A DNA stretch of 8,557 nt from Candidatus Melainabacteria bacterium (GTDB lineage: Bacteria > Cyanobacteriota > Vampirovibrionia > 2-02-FULL-35-15). This document shows, piece after piece, positions 1 to 5,414 of the stretch; positions within the stretch are counted from its first letter, which is position 1, and each line of letters begins with the position of its first letter. The stretch is taken from assembly GCA_023250175.1 (NCBI GenBank), contig JAHFBD010000088.1, forward strand, positions 1 through 8,557, written 5' to 3'. A model generated the notes under the pieces. That model did no database searches and was not told the origin of the DNA. It saw nothing but the letters and a program-made list of their open reading frames with translations. A program made the translations under genes and the position numbers.

Positions 1-113
1 TTTAATAATGTGTTAAATTTAGCATTGATAATATAATTTTTATATAATAAAGAAGAAGAGTTTATAAGATAGTCAAAATAATGATAAGAAGATGAATAAG
101 TCTCTAAAAATAT

Positions 114-185
114 GCGGAAGTAGTTCAGTGGTAGAATGTCTCCTTGCCAAGGAGAAGGTCGCGAGTTCGAACCTCGTCTTCCGCT
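114..185 (+). tRNA. tRNA-Gly (anticodon GCC)
   Basis: The gene folds into a complete cloverleaf. The acceptor stem pairs GCGGAAG (114-120) with CTTCCGC (178-184), with T185 as discriminator base. The anticodon stem pairs 139-143 with 151-155 around the seven-base loop TTGCCAA, so the anticodon is GCC at 146-148 and reads glycine codons GGC and GGU. The T-arm pairs 161-165 with 173-177, including one G-U pair, around TTCGAAC. The D-arm carries the usual AGTGGTAGA core. CCA is not encoded: the next bases are ATTTT, so the end must be added by a nucleotidyltransferase. Two hairpins follow before icd. A 66-codon open frame crosses this gene but is chance. Confidence 0.97.
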
Positions 186-196
186 ATTTTTTATAT

Positions 197-217
197 AGCC
201 CAAGACAAGCTTGGGCT
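197..217 (+). terminator. Hairpin just downstream of the tRNA
   Basis: AGCCCAAG (197-204) pairs perfectly with CTTGGGCT (210-217) over a five-base loop. It starts 12 bases after the tRNA. The stem has good GC content but only a weak T run follows (TCTATCTGT), so it may be a weak terminator or a 3' processing/stability element of the tRNA precursor. A related string, AAGCTTGAGCTT, occurs at 294-305 just before icd. Confidence 0.5.
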
Positions 218-245
218 TCTATCTGTCAATTCCTTTCGCAGGATC

Positions 246-277
246 GGATTTGCTGGATAAACCAGACAAATCCTTTT
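246..277 (+). terminator. Rho-independent terminator between tRNA-Gly and icd
   Basis: GGATTTGCTGG (246-256) pairs with CCAGACAAATCC (262-273) over the loop ATAAA, with a single bulged A at 266. TTTT (274-277) follows directly. This is an 11-pair stem with a short U tract. It probably ends the tRNA transcript, which would mean icd needs its own promoter within 278-324 or depends on readthrough. I could not identify a convincing promoter there. Confidence 0.65.
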
Positions 278-324
278 ATATGTAGTTTTTGATAAGCTTG
301 AGCTTTTGTCTAACAGGAAATTAA

Positions 325-1554
325 ATGTCAACAGAAATTAAAAATAAAACAGATGCTTTAAAAGTTACATTTAAAGATGGAAAAATAATAGTTCCGAACA
401 AAGTAGCTATTCCATTTATAGAAGGGGATGGTACTGGCCCAGATATATGGAAAGCAACAAAAAAAGTACTTGATGCTGCTTTAAAAACAGCTTATAAGGG
501 TGAAAAAGAAATTTCATGGATAGAAGTTTTAGCAGGGCAAAAAGCCTTTGATATAAAACAAGACTGGCTGCCAAAAGATACTTTGGATACTGTTAGAGAA
601 TATAAAGTAGCTATTAAAGGTCCATTAACAACACCTGTTGGTGGAGGGATTAGAAGTTTAAATGTTGCTCTAAGACAAATCTTTGATCTTTATGCATGTA
701 TTCGTCCGATTAAATATTTTGATGGTGTTCCTGCACCTGTAAAGAATCCAGAAAAAGTAGATCTTGTAATATTTAGAGAAAACACAGAAGATGTTTATAG
801 TGGTATTGAGTTTAAGCGTGACTCTAGTGAGGCTAAAAAACTTATTGAATTCCTTAAGTCTTTAGGCCATAATGTAAGACCTGATTCTGGCATTGGAATT
901 AAACCCATATCAGAATTTGGTAGTAAACGGTTAGCAAGGAAAGCGTTTGAATATGCTGTAAAAAGTAAGAAATCATCTGTAACCCTGGTTCATAAGGGCA
1001 ATATCATGAAGTATACAGAAGGAGCATTCTGTGAGTGGGGTTATGAGGTAGCAAAAAGTGAATTTAGAAATAATATTTTAACTGAGGAAGAGGTAAATAA
1101 AGGTAGCCAACCCAATGGAAAAATCATTGTTAATGATAGGATTGCTGACAACATGTTTCAACAGCTCTTATCAAGACCAGAGCAATATTCAGTTATAGCT
1201 ACTCCAAATTTAAACGGTGATTATTTATCAGATGCATGTGCTGCCCAGGTTGGTGGGTTAGGAATAGCACCTGGTGCAAATATTGGAGATGAGATAGCAA
1301 TATTTGAAGCTACTCATGGTACTGCTCCTAAGTATGCGAATCAAGACAAAGTAAATCCAGGCTCATTAATTTTATCTGGTGTAATGATGTTTGATTATCT
1401 TGGATGGGATAAAGCCAGTAAGCTTATTTTAGATGCTTTTGCAAATACAATTAAACAAAAAAAAGTTACATATGATTTGGAAAGACTAATGACTGATGCT
1501 ACTCTTGTTAAAACAAGTGAGTTTGCAGATATAGTTATTCAGAGCATGATTTAG
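325..1554 (+). CDS. icd: NADP-dependent isocitrate dehydrogenase
   Basis: Cytoplasmic TCA-cycle enzyme that oxidatively decarboxylates isocitrate to 2-oxoglutarate, yielding NADPH. The 409 residues match the bacterial Icd family from end to end. The substrate loop GGGIRSLNVALRQ (107-119) holds Ser111, Asn113 and Arg117, equivalent to E. coli S113, N115 and R119. Arg127 and Arg151 complete the isocitrate site. Lys224 lies in the VHKGN motif, and Asp275, Asp299 and Asp303 are the metal ligands. NADP rather than NAD use is indicated by Lys336-Tyr337 in HGTAPKYA and by Tyr383/Arg387 in TYDLERL, which match the NADP-binding residues of the E. coli enzyme. Ser111 is the residue phosphorylated by AceK in enteric bacteria, but no AceK gene is visible here. 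AGGA at 315-318, six bases before ATG, supports the start. The stop TAG lies 27 bp from the end of the facing gene. Confidence 0.97.
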   Translation: MSTEIKNKTDALKVTFKDGKIIVPNKVAIPFIEGDGTGPDIWKATKKVLDAALKTAYKGEKEISWIEVLAGQKAFDIKQDWLPKDTLDTVREYKVAIKGPLTTPVGGGIRSLNVALRQIFDLYACIRPIKYFDGVPAPVKNPEKVDLVIFRENTEDVYSGIEFKRDSSEAKKLIEFLKSLGHNVRPDSGIGIKPISEFGSKRLARKAFEYAVKSKKSSVTLVHKGNIMKYTEGAFCEWGYEVAKSEFRNNILTEEEVNKGSQPNGKIIVNDRIADNMFQQLLSRPEQYSVIATPNLNGDYLSDACAAQVGGLGIAPGANIGDEIAIFEATHGTAPKYANQDKVNPGSLILSGVMMFDYLGWDKASKLILDAFANTIKQKKVTYDLERLMTDATLVKTSEFADIVIQSMI

Positions 1555-1581
1555 TCTTGAATTGTTCTTTGATATGCTTTT

Positions 1582-1905
1582 TTATGCTGGAGAAATTAGT
1601 TTTCTACCCTTATCTTCATATTCTAAATCCAATCTTTGTCTTTTGATCTTTTCATCTTCTGCACTGTATCCATATCTCATTAACATTCTTGCTGCAAACA
1701 TATTTTGTCTATTTTCATATGGATTGTAGGAAGGATCTTCATTAGCAACTCCATTTGATGCTCTATCTTCAGCCTTGGCACTCATTTTTTGTGCTTGGCT
1801 TATCATTGCCCAAGGGTTACTAGTGTTAGCTCTTAGGGATTGCCCTGCTCCTTGAGAATTAAAACCAAACATATTTGCTCCTGAAAAAAATAAACCCATT
1901 GTCAT
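1582..1905 (-). CDS. Hypothetical 107-residue protein
   Basis: I do not recognise this protein. It is very probably a real gene: ATG at 1905-1903 is preceded by AAAGGAG (complement of 1912-1918) with ideal spacing, and it fills the gap between the converging icd and nuoN genes. The product starts with a Gly/Asn/Phe-rich stretch (residues 4-20). A mixed Ala/Gln/Lys segment follows at 33-50, then a short Asn/Pro/Tyr-rich turn (54-66). The C-terminal region (about 67-103) is strongly charged and probably helical. There is no signal peptide with a basic n-region, no transmembrane helix, no cysteine and no catalytic motif, so a soluble or structural protein is most likely. It is transcribed in the same direction as nuoN but 112 bp downstream of it. 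An AT-rich palindrome and a repeat of the nuoN end lie between them, so it may be a separate transcript. Confidence 0.75.
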   Translation of the reverse strand: MTMGLFFSGANMFGFNSQGAGQSLRANTSNPWAMISQAQKMSAKAEDRASNGVANEDPSYNPYENRQNMFAARMLMRYGYSAEDEKIKRQRLDLEYEDKGRKLISPA

Positions 1906-1910
1906 GATGT

Positions 1911-1918
1911 TCTCCTTT
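1911..1918 (-). promoter_or_regulatory. Strong ribosome binding site of the 107-residue gene
   Basis: On the minus strand this reads AAAGGAGA, followed by ACATC and ATG. It is a near-perfect anti-16S match and fixes the start at 1905. ATG codon 3 is the only nearby alternative and is worse spaced. Confidence 0.75.
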
Positions 1919-1948
1919 ATGTCTACATTTAAAATCCTAGAATAGTAA

Positions 1949-1968
1949 GGTTATGGTTTTGTTAAATA
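1949..1968. repeat. 20-bp direct repeat, copy 1 (downstream of nuoN)
   Basis: The sequence ggttatggttttgttaaata recurs exactly at 2016-2035, an offset of 67 bp. Read on the minus strand this copy lies after the nuoN stop and repeats its last codons (Leu-Thr-Lys-Pro-stop). It looks like the remnant of a short tandem duplication. Beyond the 20 bp the two copies keep only patchy similarity. Confidence 0.85.
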
Positions 1969-1971
1969 ATA

Positions 1972-2006
1972 TTAAAAGATTAAAAAGTTTTTATTTATTC
2001 TTTTAA
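1972..2006. repeat. AT-only imperfect palindrome after nuoN
   Basis: TTAAAAGA (1972-1979) is the exact inverse of TCTTTTAA (1999-2006). Inside lies a second inverted pair, AAAAA/TTTTT (1982-1986 and 1988-1992). The stem has almost no GC, so it would be a poor terminator, but it sits just where nuoN transcription should end and before the 107-residue gene. It could be a weak terminator, a transcript-end stabiliser or chance in AT-rich DNA. Confidence 0.4.
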
Positions 2007-2015
2007 ATTAGAGTT

Positions 2016-2035
2016 GGTTATGGTTTTGTTAAATA
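2016..2035. repeat. 20-bp direct repeat, copy 2 (over the nuoN stop codon)
   Basis: Exact copy of 1949-1968. It covers the last few codons of nuoN, the TAA stop (2018-2020 on the plus strand) and two bases beyond. This is the functional copy, since it is in frame with nuoN. Confidence 0.85.
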
Positions 2036-3574
2036 TGTTAAAGAGCTTGAATTTGTGTGTTTAGTTACGTAAATGTTCTTATTAGATAAATAAGTACCGG
2101 TTAAATTTGAAACATTTAAAACTTTATTACTAAGTATAGTTAACATGAATATTGCTGTAACTGCCAGCGATATTGCAAAGTTTAACTCAATGGATTTCCC
2201 TATTGAGTCTTTATTAGAATCCATTGTCATTACAGCCTCGGATGGTTTATCAACAATCATTAGCTTTGCAATATATAAATAATAAAACACTGAAAGTATT
2301 GTAGTAAGTAAGGCAATGCTACCTATAACTATTCCAACTAAACCTGACTCAAAGCTTGCTTTAAATAAAATAAACTTTGCAATAAACCCAGCGGGTGGTA
2401 TTGGTAATCCTGCTAAATTAAACAAACAAACAGCAAATGCAAATGCAAGGAGTGGTCTTTTTTTAGCTAGTCCTGAATAGCTACTAATAGAGTCAGAATT
2501 AGCTTCATTACCAAAAGCAATAATACATAAAAAAGCTCCGAGGTTCATTATCGAATATATTATTAAGTAAAAAATGCTGGCTGATACTGTAGCTGATTTT
2601 GCTAATGAAAGTCCAATTAATACATAGCCAATTTGAGCTATTGAGGAATAAGCCATAAATCTTTTAATTGAAGCTTTGTTTAAGACTTCACCCAGCGCAA
2701 CATAATTTCCAATAAGCATTGATAGTACTGAAATCGTTATGATAATTGGTTGCCAAATGCCAGAGAAATTACCAAATAAATTAAATAAAATTCTTAATGT
2801 AATTGCAAAAGCTGCAATTTTCGAGCCTACTGATAAAAATGCTGTGGTAGGAGTTGGTGCACCTTCATATACGTCAGGTGACCACATATGAAGAGGAGCG
2901 CTTGCTAACTTAAAGGCTAATCCGCCAATAATTAGCATTACTATTACAGTTAATACTGAATAATTTAGTGTACCTTCACTTGATAGTGTCCATAGCCTGT
3001 ACTTTATTTCATCAAATTGTGTGGAGCCGGATAGCCCGTATAAAAGAGATAAGCCAAATAAAAATATGGCTGATGCACTTGCACTGTTTAAAAGATATTT
3101 AAGGGCTGCTTCATTGCTCCTTGTGTCATATTTTGAATAGCCAGTAAGCATAATTGAGCTTAAGCTTAGTGTTTCCAGTGCAACAAATAAGGTAATTAAA
3201 TCATTTGTTCCAGCCAAAATCATGACTCCAAGAATAGAACAAAGTAAAATGATTATAAATTCATTTCTATGAGTGAAGCCTTCCGAATACTTCATAGAGC
3301 CTAAAACAATTAAGATTCCAACAACTAGTGCTAATAATCTAAAAATAATACTTAGCTTATCAGCTATAAACATCCCATTTAAGATTGAAAATGAGTCTTT
3401 TAAGTACCACTGGAATTTTATTATGTGTACACAGCCTATAAACATTAATAGTGCAGAGAATGTCCAAAGATATTTGCTTAATTTACTGGTACTAAAAAAT
3501 ACCGCTATAATAAGGGCAAAAAGAACTAAGATTTCAGGATATAAAATTAAAATAATATCTTTAATCCATTGCAT
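2018..3574 (-). CDS. nuoN: NADH-quinone oxidoreductase subunit N (complex I, NdhB-like)
   Basis: One of the antiporter-like proton-pumping membrane subunits of complex I, with about 14 predicted helices. The proton-path residues are all present: Glu134 in FVALETLSLSS, Lys222 in AFKLASAPLHMWSPDVYEG, Lys252 in VGSKIAAF and Lys400 in GFIAKFILF, matching E. coli NuoN E133, K217, K247 and K395. GYSKYDTRSNEAALKYLL (145-162) and the YGLSGS stretch resemble cyanobacterial and plastid NdhB more than proteobacterial NuoN. The 518 residues exceed the roughly 485 of E. coli. The excess includes a polar Ser/Thr/Asn/Lys tail after the last helix (about 483-518). The helix-12 loop reads LAGLPIPPAGF, apparently one residue longer than the common LAGIPP-type loop. 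No other complex I gene is in the window, as with the stand-alone ndhB of Cyanobacteria. ATG at 3574 has no clear Shine-Dalgarno sequence. Confidence 0.95.
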   Translation of the reverse strand: MQWIKDIILILYPEILVLFALIIAVFFSTSKLSKYLWTFSALLMFIGCVHIIKFQWYLKDSFSILNGMFIADKLSIIFRLLALVVGILIVLGSMKYSEGFTHRNEFIIILLCSILGVMILAGTNDLITLFVALETLSLSSIMLTGYSKYDTRSNEAALKYLLNSASASAIFLFGLSLLYGLSGSTQFDEIKYRLWTLSSEGTLNYSVLTVIVMLIIGGLAFKLASAPLHMWSPDVYEGAPTPTTAFLSVGSKIAAFAITLRILFNLFGNFSGIWQPIIITISVLSMLIGNYVALGEVLNKASIKRFMAYSSIAQIGYVLIGLSLAKSATVSASIFYLIIYSIMNLGAFLCIIAFGNEANSDSISSYSGLAKKRPLLAFAFAVCLFNLAGLPIPPAGFIAKFILFKASFESGLVGIVIGSIALLTTILSVFYYLYIAKLMIVDKPSEAVMTMDSNKDSIGKSIELNFAISLAVTAIFMLTILSNKVLNVSNLTGTYLSNKNIYVTKHTNSSSLTYLTKP

Positions 3575-3644
3575 ACTTAAAGAATTATAGAACTTTTTTG
3601 TACCTATTTAATATTTAATACGTCTAAAAGTTATAAATGGTTTT

Positions 3645-3650
3645 TATAAT
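3645..3650 (+). promoter_or_regulatory. Possible -10 box for the PilP/GspC-like gene
   Basis: TATAAT matches the sigma-70 -10 consensus and lies 26 bp before the ATG at 3677, in the 102-bp gap between divergent genes. The -35 position (about 3622-3627, GTCTAA) is poor, so the call rests on the -10 match alone in AT-rich DNA. A promoter for nuoN must also lie in this gap, but I could not place one. Confidence 0.3.
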
Positions 3651-3676
3651 AGTTGTAATGGGAAAAACTAAATAAT

Positions 3677-4507
3677 ATGAAGCTTATTAAAAGAATTCAA
3701 TTTTGTCTAATCATATTAATGCTTTTAACCTTACCTGTTAGTAATTATTGTTTATTTGCCAATGCGTTTTTGGGGAAATATTTACCGAAGACTACAGATA
3801 CAAGTACTAAGGGTAAAGATGATAAAAAAAATGATAAAAGTGATAAAGAGCCTGATAAAACAGACAATAAAAATGTTACCTCAAGTTCTGGAGATTTAAG
3901 CTTAGATAAAAAAGAAGAAGATGATGAAACGCCTGTTCTAACATATAAATTGATAGCTATTTATTTAATAGGTAAAGAGCCCAGAGCATTAATAAAAAAT
4001 CTTGAAACTCCTGATGAGCTTCCAAAAGAATATATGGTTGGTGAGTATGTTGATGAGTTGCAAAAGTTTTCAATTGCAAAGATTTCTTTTAATCCAACAG
4101 CAAGGGTTGAGTTGATTGATAGAGATGGTTTAAGCTATTTAATAAAGCCTCAGATTTCAGAAAACAAGGGAGATGCCAGTGGTAAGGGTGCCTCAAAGCC
4201 TTCTGCATACTCAACAGGAAAATATTATAAGAAGAGAGAATCAGACCCAGCTCCTTCTTCTTCAACAGCTCCTGCACCTCAAGCAAATACAGATAAACCA
4301 GCGGTGCCTTCACAACCATCTCAAAAAGCTGAGGGTGATGCTGCTTCAAAATCCCAGGTTGCTGAGCCAGGTCCTTCATCATCGGGTAGTTCTCAAGGAG
4401 GAACCCAGACACAGATAGGTGGGACTCCTGCTCCTAAAGAAACTCCTAAACCACAAGATAAACCTGCTGATAGCTCGGATAATAGACCTGCAAATCCTTT
4501 TCAGTAA
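3677..4507 (+). CDS. Secreted protein with PilP/GspC-like domain and Pro/Ser-rich tail
   Basis: The 276-residue product has four parts. Residues 1-30 form a Sec signal peptide: a basic start (KLIKR), a hydrophobic core (about 9-21) and an Ala-Asn-Ala signal-peptidase I site at 28-30. Cys25 is not in a lipobox, so it is probably not a lipoprotein. Residues 38-85 are a charged Lys/Asp-rich linker. Residues 87-158 form a compact beta-rich domain with the pattern YKLIAIYLIGKEPRALI, then YMVGEYVDEL, then an ISFN...RVELIDRDGLSYLI strand series. This resembles the fold of PilP (type IV pilus alignment complex) and the GspC HR domain (type II secretion), which binds secretin or the inner-membrane assembly. 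Residues 165-276 are a disordered Pro/Ser/Thr/Ala/Gln tail. The function is inferred from this pattern only, and PilP itself is usually a lipoprotein. The start has only a weak, distant GGGA (3660-3663). The gene ends 5 bp from the facing gene at 4513. Confidence 0.88.
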   Translation: MKLIKRIQFCLIILMLLTLPVSNYCLFANAFLGKYLPKTTDTSTKGKDDKKNDKSDKEPDKTDNKNVTSSSGDLSLDKKEEDDETPVLTYKLIAIYLIGKEPRALIKNLETPDELPKEYMVGEYVDELQKFSIAKISFNPTARVELIDRDGLSYLIKPQISENKGDASGKGASKPSAYSTGKYYKKRESDPAPSSSTAPAPQANTDKPAVPSQPSQKAEGDAASKSQVAEPGPSSSGSSQGGTQTQIGGTPAPKETPKPQDKPADSSDNRPANPFQ

Positions 4508-4512
4508 AGTAT

Positions 4513-5088
4513 CTATGCTATCCTGGCATCATCTTTTTCTTTTGGTTTTGTTATGCCCATTGATGCTAATGCATTTCCTATTTTAATCATAAGGTTTTGA
4601 ATTGGGTTTAAATCTTTTTCCTCTCCTTTGAGTGGTGAAGATTTTAAGGCTTTGTTCTCTAATCTTGAAAACATTTTAGTCATTGTATTTATAAAGTTTT
4701 TTGTTAAGTCTACTGATTTCCCTGCCATTTTTTCTAAATTAGGTAATATAGAGTTTAAAACTGCTAATATTAGGTTGTTTTTGTTTGAATTGCCTACCCC
4801 AAGCTTACCGACTAAGTTCTTGAATGATTTAGTAAGAAATTTGAATATATTTTTTTCATTTTGATCTGCTTGCCATGTTTCTTGTCTTTGTTTGTATTCA
4901 TTTTGAGAGATTGGTTGTTGTACTTGAGGCTTAGGTGTAGAATCTTGGACTGGTTTAGTACTTACGAATTGATCTTTCTTTGTGGGGTCTGCTTCTTTGT
5001 TTGTTGCAAAAGGAATTTCGTTAGATATTGGCATTGGCGGGATGTTACGTCTTGCAAATATAAATGAAGACGGATCTATTGTAACCAT
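4513..5088 (-). CDS. Hypothetical 191-residue protein, disordered N-terminus and helical C-terminus
   Basis: I do not recognise this protein. The gene is well supported: ATG at 5088 is preceded by a full AAGGAGG (complement of 5098-5104) nine bases upstream, and it packs tail to tail against the gene ending at 4507. Residues 1-75 are rich in Pro, Gln, Lys and Asn and look unstructured (PPMPIS at 17-22, KPVQDSTPKPQVQQP at 45-59). Residues 80-145 look like two or three amphipathic helices with a regular Leu/Ile/Phe pattern (KNIFKFLTKSFKNLVGKLG, then NLILAVLNSILPNLEKMAG). A further short amphipathic helix lies at about 161-178, and the end is charged. There is no signal peptide, no cysteine and no enzyme motif. 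It could be a scaffold, adaptor or membrane-surface-associated protein; none of this is established. pepP lies upstream on the same strand but 326 bp away. Confidence 0.8.
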   Translation of the reverse strand: MVTIDPSSFIFARRNIPPMPISNEIPFATNKEADPTKKDQFVSTKPVQDSTPKPQVQQPISQNEYKQRQETWQADQNEKNIFKFLTKSFKNLVGKLGVGNSNKNNLILAVLNSILPNLEKMAGKSVDLTKNFINTMTKMFSRLENKALKSSPLKGEEKDLNPIQNLMIKIGNALASMGITKPKEKDDARIA

Positions 5089-5097
5089 AAGTGCTTA

Positions 5098-5104
5098 CCT
5101 CCTT
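5098..5104 (-). promoter_or_regulatory. Full Shine-Dalgarno site of the 191-residue gene
   Basis: AAGGAGG on the minus strand, nine bases before the ATG at 5088, is the strongest ribosome binding site in the window and fixes this start. Most of the housekeeping genes here have weak or no such site. Confidence 0.8.
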
Positions 5105-5414
5105 AAAATCAATATCCCCTGAAACTGTGATGTATATTACAGCGGACGATTTAAGTCAGCGTTAAATATTGTCTCAAAAAAATCTATACTACAAATTAAA
5201 TTTTCTTAGGCTCTTTGAAATTTAGATTTGAGGTTATATGTTTGATTCGTTTTATGTATTTTATGCTCTATAAAATGAAGTTTGTTGTGATTGATGAAAG
5301 ATTCCTCCCTGAAGGTTTTGCCTATGATAACTAAGCATGAATATTATATTAGGAGGATTAAGCTAGTGTTATATAGTATTAGGAATAATTTACTGTTTTA
5401 TAAATAAATCATCA
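5105..5414. other. Intergenic stretch between pepP end and the 191-residue gene
   Basis: No convincing gene lies here. It holds the likely promoter and leader of the 191-residue gene, and a perfect 7-bp AT inverted repeat (ATTTTAT at 5258-5264, ATAAAAT at 5270-5276, loop GCTCT). An open 30-codon plus-strand frame from TTG 5242 to TAA 5334 is also present but has little support. I found no GC-rich terminator behind pepP. Confidence 0.6.
5149..5177 (-). promoter_or_regulatory. Possible sigma-70 promoter of the 191-residue gene
   Basis: On the minus strand, TTGAGA (complement of 5172-5177) and TTAAAT (complement of 5149-5154) are separated by exactly 17 bp. The -35 matches five of six consensus bases and the -10 four of six. 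Transcription would start near 5142 and give a leader of about 50 bases containing the strong Shine-Dalgarno site. Confidence 0.35.

Noticed and set aside
26..68. Promoter for tRNA-Gly
   Set aside because: Several TATAAT-like strings occur (32-37, 43-48) but none has a -35 box at proper spacing, so no single promoter can be chosen.
92..292. 66-codon plus-strand open frame across the tRNA
   Set aside because: It runs through the whole tRNA-Gly gene and both hairpins, and its product has no protein-like pattern.
3273..3590. 105-codon plus-strand open frame
   Set aside because: It is antisense to the start of nuoN, whose identity is certain from conserved residues.
4089..4418. Open frames on both strands inside the 3677-4507 gene
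   Set aside because: They arise from the low-complexity Pro/Ser/Gln codons of that gene's tail and have no ribosome site.
4508..4530. Bidirectional terminator between the facing genes
   Set aside because: Only a 4-bp inverted pair (ATGC/GCAT) is present, too weak to support a call.
4628..5067. Plus-strand frames of 78 and 68 codons
   Set aside because: They are antisense to the 191-residue gene, which has a full Shine-Dalgarno site and a balanced composition.
5303..5358. Inverted repeat of TCCTCC and GGAGGA in the gap before pepP's end
   Set aside because: Only about six bases match over a long loop, and GGAGGA there does not precede a credible start.
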